NCBI GenBank assembly: GCA_028713655.1
Contig: JAQTNW010000003.1
Coordinates: forward strand, 70,477-134,476
Length of the DNA stretch: 64,000 nucleotides
Origin: Candidatus Methylacidiphilales bacterium
Lineage (GTDB): Bacteria > Verrucomicrobiota > Verrucomicrobiia > Methylacidiphilales > JAAUTS01
Reading direction: 5' to 3'
A model generated the notes under the pieces. The model had not been told where the DNA came from. It did not search any database and worked only from the letters and a program-made list of their open reading frames with translations. How positions within the stretch are numbered: position 1 is the first letter of the stretch; each line of letters opens with the position of its first letter. Below, piece by piece: positions 15,629 through 24,294 of this stretch. Position numbers and translations under genes: made by a program.

Positions 15629-15991
15629 ATGAGTGCAAGATTCCGGTTTGAAACTTTGCAAATATGGCAGCTTGCTGCCGAGTTGAGTCTGCCTTTGTTC
15701 CAACTTGCGGATGGATTGGAGAAAAAAAAGTTGTATCGTTTTGCTGAACAATTACGAGGTGCCGTCCTCAGTGTTTCCAATAACATTGCCGAAGGCTCAG
15801 GTAGTACTTCAGAAAGGGAATTTCAGCAATTTCTGAACTTTTCACGTCGATCCGTGTTTGAAACAGCCAATGTGCTGCTCATATTGTCTTTGCAGGGATC
15901 TGTGAGCGAAGATGCGGCTCAGCGCTGGCTTCCTCGATTGGAAGAATTGTCGCGCAAAATCACGGCCTTTTCAAGGTCTCTTGGCCCCTAG
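15629..15991 (+). CDS. Four-helix-bundle protein (S23 / 23S-rRNA intervening-sequence type)
   Basis: The product has 120 residues from ATG 15629: FETLQIWQLAAELSL, YRFAEQLRGAVLSVSNNIAEGSGS, EFQQFLNFSRRSVFETAN, LEELSRKITAFSRSL. This is the S23/FHB pattern (FxxLxVWQxA...RAAxSIxxNIAEG), a family that includes proteins encoded in 23S rRNA insertions and the Avd subunit of diversity-generating retroelements. No reverse transcriptase is nearby. It sits between inverted heptamer arrays, inserted between two epimerase genes. The role is unknown. Confidence 0.88.
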   Translation: MSARFRFETLQIWQLAAELSLPLFQLADGLEKKKLYRFAEQLRGAVLSVSNNIAEGSGSTSEREFQQFLNFSRRSVFETANVLLILSLQGSVSEDAAQRWLPRLEELSRKITAFSRSLGP

Positions 15992-16055
15992 CACCTTGCT
16001 CCAAGCTTTTTAAACAACCCATCACATGTTACCTGTAACCTGCCACTCTTCACCC
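15990..16055. repeat. Heptamer array after the four-helix-bundle gene, running into the next start codon
   Basis: The first part is the inverse of the array before 15629. From about 16028 units of the GTTACCT/GTAACCT type follow at 7-base spacing. The ATG of the epimerase (16026) lies within this array, so its first residues (MLPVTCHSSPS) are encoded by repeat DNA. Confidence 0.6.
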
Positions 16056-17171
16056 TCCCGCATTCTGATCACGGGCATCTGCGGTTTCGTCGGCAGCACT
16101 CTGGCGATGGAGTTGCGGAAGGCCTGGCCGGAACTGAAGATCCATGGCATCGACAACCTCATTCGAAAGGGCAGCGCGGGGAATGTCGAACGCCTGCGGG
16201 CTGCGGGTTGTGAGGTGCGCGTGGGTGATGTCCGGAATCCGCAGGACCTGGAGAAAATGCCCGCAGTGGACTGGGTGCTTGACTGTGCCGCCAACCCCAG
16301 CGTGCTGGCCGGATTGGATGGAAAAAGCTCTTCGTTTGAGGTCATGGACCACAATCTGATCGGTACGATCCGGCTTCTGGAATACTGCAAAAGCCATCGG
16401 GCGGGCTTTTTGTTGCTGAGCACCAGCCGGGTTTATTCCATTGCTGCGCTCAGTGCCATTCCGGTGGAAGAACGGAACGGGGCGTTTGTTCCCCGGATGG
16501 AGGTTTCGAGTGGAAGGTTACAAGTGAAAGCAAGATGTCTGTCACCAGTCACATGTCACATGTCACATGTTACAGTCGAGGGTATCACGGAAGATTTCAG
16601 CACCGCTCCGCCTCTCTCGTTTTATGGAGTGTCCAAGCTTTGCTCGGAATCCCTGGCTTTGGAATATGGCGAAACCTTTGGATTTCCGGTCTGGATCAAT
16701 CGTTGCGGTGTGCTGGCGGGTGCGGGCCAGTTTGGCCGGGCGGACCAGGGGATCTTTGCCTATTGGATCAACTCATGGCTGCGGAAAAGACCGCTTAAAT
16801 ACATCGGTTTCGGCGGGGAAGGCTTCCAAGTCCGGGACTGTCTGCACCCGAAGGATCTGGCGCCTCTGCTGATACGACAGATGCGGGAACCGGACAGGAA
16901 GGTGTGTCCGATCCAGCATCTGGCAGGCGGCAGTGCGAACAGCATGTCCTTGCGCCAACTGAGCGACTGGTGCGCAAAACGCTTCGGCCCTCATCAGGTG
17001 GCTTCGGATCCGAAACCGAGGCCGTTTGATCTGCCGTGGATGGTATTGGATTCCAGCCGTGCGGGGCGGCAATGGGGCTGGGAACCTCAAACAGCCATCC
17101 ACGACATTCTTGAAGAAATTGCCCTGCACGCCGAAGCGCATCCGGATTGGTTGGAGGTGTCGGGGGCGTGA
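16026..17171 (+). CDS. NAD-dependent epimerase/dehydratase with an in-frame heptamer insertion
   Basis: The product has 381 residues, SDR extended family: GICGFVGSTLAMEL nucleotide-binding loop, CAANPSVLAG, LLSTSRVYS, and catalytic YGVSK. It is related to the enzyme at 14532 (both have GGxGxQVRDxxHPxDL-like motifs and an N-R-CGxxxGxGxFG region). Residues about 160-184 (VSSGRLQVKARCLSPVTCHM and following) are encoded by a degenerate 7-base-period array lying between the Ser-Tyr catalytic elements where relatives have a short loop. The frame is kept. The N-terminus is also repeat-encoded. It probably makes a nucleotide sugar; activity depends on whether the loop tolerates the insert. Confidence 0.82.
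   Translation: MLPVTCHSSPSRILITGICGFVGSTLAMELRKAWPELKIHGIDNLIRKGSAGNVERLRAAGCEVRVGDVRNPQDLEKMPAVDWVLDCAANPSVLAGLDGKSSSFEVMDHNLIGTIRLLEYCKSHRAGFLLLSTSRVYSIAALSAIPVEERNGAFVPRMEVSSGRLQVKARCLSPVTCHMSHVTVEGITEDFSTAPPLSFYGVSKLCSESLALEYGETFGFPVWINRCGVLAGAGQFGRADQGIFAYWINSWLRKRPLKYIGFGGEGFQVRDCLHPKDLAPLLIRQMREPDRKVCPIQHLAGGSANSMSLRQLSDWCAKRFGPHQVASDPKPRPFDLPWMVLDSSRAGRQWGWEPQTAIHDILEEIALHAEAHPDWLEVSGA
16503..16575. repeat. Heptamer array inside the epimerase coding sequence
   Basis: About ten 7-base units in 73 bases: diverged GTNNNAA-type units first (16503-16537), then GTCACCA, three exact GTCACAT units (16548-16568) and GTTACAG. A 3-base slip near 16538 restores the reading frame. Confidence 0.8.
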
Positions 17172-17308
17172 GGAGGAATGACGGGCGGCAGGGGCCGGGA
17201 CTTCTTAAAACTTAAATTTGAGGCTTATAATGGAATCATCCGCAGCGCGTATGCTTGAAAGTCAAAGATAGGCAGGCTTGTCATTTCCAGCCCCGTTCCA
17301 AACCCTGC

Positions 17309-17336
17309 TTGACTTTAAATGATGTAAGTTTACGAT
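17309..17336 (+). promoter_or_regulatory. Promoter and palindromic operator of the VapBC-type pair
   Basis: TTGACT (17309-17314) and TACGAT (17331-17336) are 16 bases apart. The palindrome GTAAGTTTAC (17324-17333) overlaps the -10, the place where an antitoxin usually binds to repress. The antitoxin ATG follows at 17343. Confidence 0.45.
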
Positions 17337-17342
17337 GTAGCA

Positions 17343-17585
17343 ATGAAACTTCGCACGCAGTTGCTGTTGCAGCCGGCCCATCATACGTTTTTGAAGCGCA
17401 AGGCCCTGGAACGCAATTCCTCGATTTCAGCCGCGTTGCGCGATTTGTTGGACGAAAAAATGTCTGAGTCCAAAGCTGTAACGGAGAATGATCCGGTGCT
17501 GAAACTCGTTGCAAAATATGCCAGTGGTTATTCGGACACGTCCCGCCGGTCCAAAGAAATTCTGTATGGGAACTCTTCCAGGTGA
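17343..17585 (+). CDS. VapB-type antitoxin
   Basis: The product has 80 residues: MKLRTQLLLQPAHHTFLKRK and ALERNSSISAALRDLLDEKM form a ribbon-helix-helix fold, followed by a flexible C-terminal tail. Its TGA overlaps the GTG of the PIN-domain gene by four bases (GTGA). It binds DNA as a dimer and blocks the toxin. Confidence 0.8.
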   Translation: MKLRTQLLLQPAHHTFLKRKALERNSSISAALRDLLDEKMSESKAVTENDPVLKLVAKYASGYSDTSRRSKEILYGNSSR

Positions 17586-17983
17586 GGCAGTCCGTTTTTC
17601 TGGATTCCAGCGCAATTTACGCCCTTGCGGATGGAGATGATTCAGCTCATGGCAAAGTGGTGGAGTGCTACACAAAAAGCCGCTATGTCATCACCCATCA
17701 GGCGGTGCTCATGGAAGCATTTTCGCTCATTTCCAAACGCCTTCACCGGGTTGCTGCGGTTGAGTGGATCGGGGCACTGCGCCATTCGCCAAAAATTGAG
17801 GTGTTTACTCTCGATAAGGATTTGATCGATGGGAGTTGGGCGCGATGCGTCAAATATGCCGACAAGGAGTGGGACTGGATTGATTGCGCCAGTTTTGAGT
17901 TAATGGAACGGCGTGGAATCAAATCGGCCCTTGCCCTGGATCAACACTTCCGCCAGGCCGGGTTTCGTTTGATGATAACTTGA
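17582..17983 (+). CDS. PIN-domain ribonuclease toxin (VapC-like)
   Basis: The product has 133 residues from GTG 17582. PIN-domain acidic residues are visible: FLDSSAIYALAD (first Asp), LMEAFSLIS (Glu), WDWIDCASF (Asp) and ALALDQHFRQAGF (last Asp, typical LTxDxHFxxxGF). Length and motifs fit an intact VapC-type toxin. It is coupled to the antitoxin by a GTGA overlap. Confidence 0.85.
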   Translation: MRQSVFLDSSAIYALADGDDSAHGKVVECYTKSRYVITHQAVLMEAFSLISKRLHRVAAVEWIGALRHSPKIEVFTLDKDLIDGSWARCVKYADKEWDWIDCASFELMERRGIKSALALDQHFRQAGFRLMIT

Positions 17984-17990
17984 AAAGGAA

Positions 17991-18586
17991 ATGAGCAACG
18001 AACAACAGGCGGAGCTGAGCCGGGAACGTGGCGCAGGGGTTGGAACAAATCCGGACCCAAAGCCTCTGCAAATGCTCAGTATTGTCATTCCGGCCCGGGA
18101 TGAGGAAGGGTGCATTGAATCCACCGTCGAACATTTGCATCTGGAGCTAAAATTGAATGGGGTGCCGCATGAGATTGTGGTGGTGGACGACGGCAGTTCG
18201 GACCGGACCTGGGAGATTCTTATAAAGGCCGGGGACCGGATGCCGGAACTCAGGGCGGTGAAGAACGAGGGAAGACACGGTTTTGGTTGTGCGATCCAAA
18301 AGGGTTTGGATGTCATGACGGGTGATGCGGTTGTCATCATGATGGCGGATGAGTCGGACGATTGCCGGGATGTCGTCCGCTATTGGCAAAAACTCAACGA
18401 GGACTATGACTATGTGTTCGGCAGCCGCTTCATGAAAGGCGGGGCGTCATCGATTATCCGTGGGTCAAGTATATGCTCAACCGCATGGCCAACCAGTTTG
18501 TCCGCATCCTTTTTGCCATTCGTTTGAATGACACGACCAATGTGTTCAAGGCCTATCGGAAGTGGACAGGCAAGATTGAAGGATGA
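17991..18586 (+). pseudogene. GT2 glycosyltransferase with frameshift and truncated end
   Basis: The frame from ATG 17991 gives a DPM1-like GT2 start (SIVIPARDEEGCIESTVEHL, VVVDDGSSDRTW, IMMADESDD) up to GSRFMKGGA near 18447. It then shifts; the next frame continues the family pattern DYPWVKYMLNRMANQFVRIL and NDTTNVFKAYRK. One missing base in a G run (GGCGGGG) explains the shift. After VFKAYRK the expected last ~60-90 residues are absent and repeat-like sequence (GATTGAAGGATGAAGGAGGAT) follows. It has both a frameshift and a 3' truncation, so it is probably inactive. Confidence 0.8.
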
Positions 18587-18649
18587 AGGAGGATAGACAG
18601 GGTTGTCATTTCCTGTAAATATCGTTGAGGAATGACCGCTTGAACCGCC

Positions 18650-18679
18650 AACATCCTCTTGTAGAACAAGAGAATGTTC
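18650..18679 (+). other. Hairpin in the leader of the polysaccharide operon
   Basis: AACATCCTCTTGT pairs with ACAAGAGAATGTT across a short loop, with one bulge. It lies in the 18587-18800 gap, about 120-150 bases before the first operon gene. It could be a leader structure or an attenuator-like element; no poly-U tract follows. Confidence 0.35.
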
Positions 18680-18800
18680 ATGGTTTTAGTGGCTGGCTCG
18701 GTCGGATGTCAGGAATGGTTGACAGACCCCTTTTCCTTTTCTCCGTTATCGCAGGTCAGGAAGGCGCTAAAGTTTGATTCGCAATCTTAATGATGAATTT

Positions 18801-20702
18801 ATGACGCCGAATTACGATAATAACGAAACAAAGTACAAACCCATAGACTTGACCGCGGTTTGTATAGCCGTGGCAGTGTGGCTGGTTTTGTCGGGCTGGA
18901 TTCTTTCATTGCTTTCACAGCTTAATGCTGTGGGATATTGGATTTCCGCCACCGTGCTTGGTTTGGTTGTAGTTTATTGGCACCGGTTGCATTTATGGCG
19001 AGTATCTGTTGTGGAACATTGGCGTATAAGGCGTTTTCGAAGGCTTTTACCAAGGCTCTGGCTGTTAATTGCCATTTTGATTTTTCTGGGGGGTATTTTA
19101 TACGCACCCAGCAATTATGATGGGCTGACATACCGTATTCCTCGCGTCTTGAACTGGCTCTGGGAGGGGAAATGGCACTGGATCGATACGAGCAACACCC
19201 GTATGAATTTCCAGGGGGTAACATGGGAATGGCTTGCCGCGCCTTTTATTGCCGTATGGCACACGGATCGCCCGCTTTTTTTAATCAACTTTATTCCTTA
19301 TTTGCTATTGCCTTCGATTATTTTTCGCACGTTGCGTCTGCTGGGAACGGGGCCGCGCAAGGCATGGCTGGCCATGTGGGTTTTCCCGGCGGCGTACGGT
19401 GTCGTTTTGCAGGCAGGCAGCATCGGAAACGACATGCTGGGCATGTCGTTTGTAATGGCGGCGATGCTTTATGCGTTGTGTTGGACCCGACATGGAAAAT
19501 TTAAGGATTTGTTCTGGTCGTCATCGGCCATGGCTTTGGCCACCGGAATAAAAGCGACCAACCTGCCATTGTTGCTCCCCTGGGTTGTGATTATATGTTT
19601 CGGATGGAGGCATCTGGCAGCGATTCGTGCCAGGTTGTTTTTCTTATTTCCCACCTTGCTGGTTTCATTCTTGCCTACGGCTTTTTTAAACTGGCATTAC
19701 TGTGGGGATTGTCTGGGGACGGTGTTGATGCCCAATGCCGTGCGCAGTGCAAAGAATCCATTGGTGGGCATTGTTGGAAACGGTATTTTGCTGATTCTGC
19801 AAAACATGATGCCTCCCGTGCTTCCGTACGGCGCCAAACTGGGCGCGATTATTCCATCAATCCTCCCTTTGCAGCTTTTCGAGCAATTAAGGACGAATTT
19901 TGAAATGCATTATGACCTTGGACTGGGTGAGATTCCGATTGAGGAAAATTCCGGTTTGGGATTGGGGTTGGTGTTGTTCATGGCGGTGGTTTTAATTTTC
20001 TTTTTCAGGCATTATAAGAAAATGGAATGGAAAGGCTGGCGCTGGCAAGGCATTTTACTCGCAGCGGGAGCCATAGCCTTGGGAACATACATGGCGAAAT
20101 CGGGCATGACCGTCGCAGCCCGGCTGTGTTTGCCATATTACCCGGTGTTGGGCTTGGTTGTTTATGCAATTGTTTCCAGCGATTTGCCGTTTCGCGTCGT
20201 ACGCCCGGCAATTATATTTGCCCAAGGATGCGCGCTTTTTGTGGTGGTTATGACGCCCGCCAGACCCCTTTGGCCGGCCCTTTCAACGCTGCGATTTCTA
20301 AGGCAGCAATTGCCTGAGAACAGGATGGTGGAAAGAATGTGGAAAGTTTATCAAGTTTATCGGTTGCGACCGCGAGTTTTTGAGCCGGTGCTGGCATCGG
20401 TTCCGGCCTCAGTGGAGAACCTGATCCTCGTCGGATATGGTGATGATGTGGACACTTCCCTTTGGCACCCCTTCGGAGCGCGCCGCGTTATCGATTGGAA
20501 TTGGGACCTTTATGCTCGCGAAGCAGGCACAAAACAACTGAAAGCTTATGTATTGATGCCGGAGACGATCTTAAAATCCCGCGCCGGCGGCATGAAGAAT
20601 TTTATAAATGATTATAAAGTCAAGTTGGTTGGGGAATATATGTTGGAATTAAAAGCTGCCCGGCCACCGGAGTTGTGGTATGTCTTCAAGTCATTCTACT
20701 AA
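18801..20702 (+). CDS. GT-C-like polytopic membrane protein
   Basis: The product has 633 residues from ATG 18801 (642 from TTG 18774), with about 11-13 hydrophobic helices. APSNYDGLTYRIPRVLNWL in the first periplasmic loop matches the PNNWDSMTYHLPRV pattern of GT39/PMT-like enzymes that take sugars from polyprenyl-phosphate donors, with Asp as likely catalytic residue. A C-terminal soluble region (PRVFEPVLASVPASVENLIL) follows. It is the first gene of a plus-strand glycan operon (18.8-28.8 kb), 2 bases before the next gene. The exact sugar is unknown. Confidence 0.72.
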   Translation: MTPNYDNNETKYKPIDLTAVCIAVAVWLVLSGWILSLLSQLNAVGYWISATVLGLVVVYWHRLHLWRVSVVEHWRIRRFRRLLPRLWLLIAILIFLGGILYAPSNYDGLTYRIPRVLNWLWEGKWHWIDTSNTRMNFQGVTWEWLAAPFIAVWHTDRPLFLINFIPYLLLPSIIFRTLRLLGTGPRKAWLAMWVFPAAYGVVLQAGSIGNDMLGMSFVMAAMLYALCWTRHGKFKDLFWSSSAMALATGIKATNLPLLLPWVVIICFGWRHLAAIRARLFFLFPTLLVSFLPTAFLNWHYCGDCLGTVLMPNAVRSAKNPLVGIVGNGILLILQNMMPPVLPYGAKLGAIIPSILPLQLFEQLRTNFEMHYDLGLGEIPIEENSGLGLGLVLFMAVVLIFFFRHYKKMEWKGWRWQGILLAAGAIALGTYMAKSGMTVAARLCLPYYPVLGLVVYAIVSSDLPFRVVRPAIIFAQGCALFVVVMTPARPLWPALSTLRFLRQQLPENRMVERMWKVYQVYRLRPRVFEPVLASVPASVENLILVGYGDDVDTSLWHPFGARRVIDWNWDLYAREAGTKQLKAYVLMPETILKSRAGGMKNFINDYKVKLVGEYMLELKAARPPELWYVFKSFY

Positions 20703-20704
20703 AG

Positions 20705-22360
20705 ATGAATTTACCAAAAAATCGCTTCTTGGGCATCACCCTTGATAAGGCTACAGTTGTAATGTTGCTTCTGTTGACCTTGGCTTGGGGGCTGGTTCGG
20801 ATTTACCCGCTGAGCAGGGCTGTACCGTGGTCGTTCTGGGAAATTTGGGAAGCGGGCAAGCTGTTGGATTATGGATTTTGGAACCGCATGGGCGCATTGG
20901 TGGATTGGCACTATTCAACCGGCTTTTTGAATGAACCCTACCGGTTTAATTATGCAAATCATCCTTATCCGATCTTATGGTTCTGCACCGCCATTTATTA
21001 CATGGCTGGCGGTTGGGGAGTTGTCGGCTTTATATTTTTGTTTAACCTGGCCAGTTGCCTGCTGGCCTTTCATGTAATACGCCGTTATGTGAGCTTGCCT
21101 GCGGCAACATCCGCATCACTTTTGATGGTTTTAGCGCCTTCAACTATTTTTTTCTCGATCAATTCAAATATTATTGCTCTAGGTTCGATGTTGTGGCCCT
21201 GGTGGATGGAGGCATGGCATCGGGCTCGTGACCGTTACGCCTTATGCGGGTCGGCTGTCGGCTTTTGGCTTTTGGGAGGAGTGGTGTTGGCAGCAGGACA
21301 GATCTCATGGCTGACGTATTCGATGGTTCCAGCTTTCATGGTCATTATCTTATTTCAGTCGCAAAACAGTTCAAAGGCCCCTCTTGAGAAGTCCGCATAT
21401 TACGCGTTATGGGCGGTGGCGGCCGGATGCTTGCTCAGCGGCCTTATTTTTGTCGCACAAATTGCTTACTACACGCCGGACTGGTCTTTATTGCTGGGGT
21501 ATGCGCAAGGCCAGGCGGGACTGGCTCTGAGCGAAGTGTCCCCAGCCCGTATGGTTGCTTCCATTATGATTAAAGTTGTGACTTTGGTTGGGCCGGCACT
21601 TTTGCTGGGCGTTCTACCGGCGCTTTGGCTGCAGGTGCGGTTCCGGATCCGTCTCCAAGACACGGCATGGATTTGGCTCTACCTGGGATGTTGGATTGTG
21701 ATGGCATTGGTCCTGCTCCGCTTTTTTTACCGGGAAAGGTCCATGTATGGCTATTTGATTTTCCCTTTGGTATTTCTTTGGGCGCAAGTTTTGGAGCGAA
21801 TTCGGGGTGATTTTTGGCGTTACGGCGTATTGCTCCTGGCTTTGCCCGGAATTTTTTACGTCCAATTGCAAAGTGCAATTCCAGTAGTTTCCAAAACCTC
21901 ACTACTTTTGGGTGGTTTGGTGCGCCGGGTGGCGGACCCCAAAGATCTGGTCTTGAGCAATTTTCGAGATCAAATTTTTCCATTCGAAGGTTGGGATGTA
22001 GGAGGACGTATTTACGCCGCGATGGCGGCAGACCGGCTTTTTTTTACAGAAATACAGACATCGGATGATGTATCACGGATAACCGCAAGGTTTGGAGCGC
22101 ATATGCCACATATGATTTATATCTTTGATCCCGAACAGCCCATTGATGAAAAGCTGTACAAAAAAATACAACTTTCCGGCCAATCCGAACATGTGACCTT
22201 GGAAGTGGGCCGGGAATCCGGAGGTTTCGCCGGACAGCTTAGAACTTTTTACTGGCGCCTGTTGAATCGAAAAACGCCGGACGCAGTAACGGGTGCATTC
22301 GAAGAAGCTCGAAAACTGGACATCCAACTTTACAGCTTGCGTCAAGAAAACCAACCCTAA
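20705..22360 (+). CDS. GT-C-like polytopic membrane protein
   Basis: The product has 551 residues from ATG 20705, two bases after the previous stop. Many hydrophobic segments follow the N-terminal TVVMLLLLTLAWGLVRIYPL. The first external loop contains FWEIWEAGKLLDYGF. The C-terminal part is soluble (RVADPKDLVLSNFRDQIFPF; AARFGAHMPHMIYIF-like segment), as in GT-C glycosyltransferases. It is the likely partner of the gene before it in lipid-linked sugar transfer at the outer leaflet of the inner membrane. The family was judged from topology, not a firm motif. Confidence 0.6.
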   Translation: MNLPKNRFLGITLDKATVVMLLLLTLAWGLVRIYPLSRAVPWSFWEIWEAGKLLDYGFWNRMGALVDWHYSTGFLNEPYRFNYANHPYPILWFCTAIYYMAGGWGVVGFIFLFNLASCLLAFHVIRRYVSLPAATSASLLMVLAPSTIFFSINSNIIALGSMLWPWWMEAWHRARDRYALCGSAVGFWLLGGVVLAAGQISWLTYSMVPAFMVIILFQSQNSSKAPLEKSAYYALWAVAAGCLLSGLIFVAQIAYYTPDWSLLLGYAQGQAGLALSEVSPARMVASIMIKVVTLVGPALLLGVLPALWLQVRFRIRLQDTAWIWLYLGCWIVMALVLLRFFYRERSMYGYLIFPLVFLWAQVLERIRGDFWRYGVLLLALPGIFYVQLQSAIPVVSKTSLLLGGLVRRVADPKDLVLSNFRDQIFPFEGWDVGGRIYAAMAADRLFFTEIQTSDDVSRITARFGAHMPHMIYIFDPEQPIDEKLYKKIQLSGQSEHVTLEVGRESGGFAGQLRTFYWRLLNRKTPDAVTGAFEEARKLDIQLYSLRQENQP

Positions 22361-22371
22361 CTTTGAATCAT

Positions 22372-23547
22372 ATGAGAGAACAAACAACCGGGAATATTGA
22401 AGTCTCAGTGATCATGCCTTGCCTCAACGAGGCGGAAACGTTGGAACGTTGTATTTTAAAGGCTCGGAAGGGAATTGATTCGGCCAAAGTGACGGGAGAA
22501 ATTATAATTGCTGATAACGGCAGCACGGATGGTTCGCAGGAAATTGCGGTTCGATTGGGTGTCCGTGTAGTTCAGGTTGAAAAAAAAGGTTACGGCAATG
22601 CGTTGCGCAGAGGCATCGAAGCTGCCTGTGGACAATTTGTGATCATGGGAGATTCGGATGATAGTTATGACTTTTCCGCTATTGCCCCGTTTGTGGAAAA
22701 ATTGAAAGGTGGTGATGATCTGGTCATGGGATGCCGCCTGCCATGGGGCGGTGGGACAATTATGCCACGGGCAATGCCTTGGAAACACCGTTGGATTGGC
22801 AATCCGGTATTGTCATTTATTGGACGGTTGTTTTTTCGGTGTCCCGTGACGGATTTTCACTGCGGTCTGCGGGCTTTTCGAAAAACAGCGTATGAGGAGA
22901 TGGATTTACAGACCACCGGCATGGAATTCGCCTCGGAAATGGTCATCAAAGCCACACTCAGGAATTTAAGGATTAGTGAAGTGCCCATCACTCTTTACAG
23001 GGATGGACGCTCCCGTCCTCCGCACCTGCGCAGTTGGCGGGACGGATGGCGGCATTTGCGGTTTATGATGCTCTATAGCCCGCGCTGGCTTTTTTTGATT
23101 CCTGGCTTGGCGCTGATGCTTGTGGGTTTGGCGCTGGGCGCCTGGCTTTTGCCGGGCGTTGGGATATTCATGGGATTGAATTTGGACGTGCATACGCTGC
23201 TTTATGCCGCGGCGGCCATTCTCGTGGGATTCCAATCCGTTGTTTTCGCGGTTTTCACAAAAATTTTCGCCATTAGCGAGCGGCTTTTACCCGAAGATCC
23301 CCGCCTGGACCGGATGTTCCGGCATATAAATTTGGAAAGAGGTTTGTTGACGGGAGTTGTGGTTTCTTTATGTGGCATTGGCCTGTCAATTTCAGCGGTG
23401 TTCCGCTGGCATGCGGTTGATTACGGAAGTTTGCAGCCTTCGGAAATTCTGCGTATTGTCATTCCGGCTGTTACCTTGATTGTCTTGGGCAGCCAAATTA
23501 TTTTCGCCAGTTTCTTTTTAAGCATTTTGGGGTTACGCAGGACATGA
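22372..23547 (+). CDS. GT2 glycosyltransferase with C-terminal membrane helices
   Basis: The product has 391 residues from ATG 22372. GT-A domain: SVIMPCLNEAETLERCI, IIADNGSTDGSQEIA, KGYGNALRRGI, VIMGDSDDSYDF (acidic site), FHCGLRAFRKTAYEEM. From about residue 225 four hydrophobic helices follow. This is the layout of polyprenyl-phosphate glycosyltransferases that feed GT-C enzymes, which fits the two upstream genes. It overlaps the next gene by 4 bases. Confidence 0.88.
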   Translation: MREQTTGNIEVSVIMPCLNEAETLERCILKARKGIDSAKVTGEIIIADNGSTDGSQEIAVRLGVRVVQVEKKGYGNALRRGIEAACGQFVIMGDSDDSYDFSAIAPFVEKLKGGDDLVMGCRLPWGGGTIMPRAMPWKHRWIGNPVLSFIGRLFFRCPVTDFHCGLRAFRKTAYEEMDLQTTGMEFASEMVIKATLRNLRISEVPITLYRDGRSRPPHLRSWRDGWRHLRFMMLYSPRWLFLIPGLALMLVGLALGAWLLPGVGIFMGLNLDVHTLLYAAAAILVGFQSVVFAVFTKIFAISERLLPEDPRLDRMFRHINLERGLLTGVVVSLCGIGLSISAVFRWHAVDYGSLQPSEILRIVIPAVTLIVLGSQIIFASFFLSILGLRRT

Positions 23548-24251
23548 ACGAACGAAATCCAAAGCCCGCATATTTTGACGAATATGCCATTCGTTACGAC
23601 GAAGCCTTGCAGGAAGCCCTGGCTGCCACTGGAGAGAATAAGATTTTTTATGCCCGTGGCCGGATTTCATGGATGGCCTCGCGTCTTAAACACCGCGGGC
23701 ATACCACAAACTCCATATTGGACTTTGGTTGCGGCATCGGCAGCGCTGCCCCGGTGTTGGCCGGCTGTTTTCCAGGCGCTGGAATTACAGGGGTGGATGT
23801 TTCCGCAGCTTCAATCGAAAAGGCCCGCCAACAGCATCCTCCTCCTTGCCGTTTTTTAACATTGGACCAACTGGAGAAAGAGGCCCAATTTGATTTGGCT
23901 TACTGCAACGGGGTTTTTCATCACATTGCGCCTGCAGAGCGGTTGGAGGTTGCCAAGACAGTTTGGAAGGCTTTAAAGCCGGGGGCCTATTTTGCCTTCT
24001 TTGAAAATAATGCGTGGAATCCGGGCACACGCTATTTAATGTGGCGTTGTTCTTTTGATCGCGATGCCGTACCATTGAGTATCATGGAAGCGGGAAGGCT
24101 TTTGAAGGATTCCGGATTTGTATTTGAGGCCCATGCCTTCTTATTTTTATTTCCCAGAGTACTCTCCTTTTTGCGATGGAGCGAAACTCTGCTGGAGGTT
24201 TTGCCCCTGGGCGGACAATATGTCCTTTTAACACGGAAGCCCTTGAAATGA
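23544..24251 (+). CDS. Class I SAM-dependent methyltransferase
   Basis: The product has 235 residues. Motif I LDFGCGIGSAAPVLAG, then GVDVSAASIEKARQ (motif II with acidic Asp), FDLAYCNGVFHHI (motif IV) and LKPGAYFAFFENN. No membrane segment. It starts inside the end of the preceding GT2 gene (ATGA overlap). It could methylate the glycan or a lipid intermediate; the substrate cannot be told. Confidence 0.85.
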   Translation: MNERNPKPAYFDEYAIRYDEALQEALAATGENKIFYARGRISWMASRLKHRGHTTNSILDFGCGIGSAAPVLAGCFPGAGITGVDVSAASIEKARQQHPPPCRFLTLDQLEKEAQFDLAYCNGVFHHIAPAERLEVAKTVWKALKPGAYFAFFENNAWNPGTRYLMWRCSFDRDAVPLSIMEAGRLLKDSGFVFEAHAFLFLFPRVLSFLRWSETLLEVLPLGGQYVLLTRKPLK

Positions 24252-24294
24252 AGGCCGAAGCTTCCTGGCGGATCAACCGGGGTTAACCGAACTT

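Noticed and set aside
15629..15991. Diversity-generating retroelement (because the FHB family includes Avd)
   Set aside because: No reverse transcriptase, template repeat or variable repeat is visible nearby.
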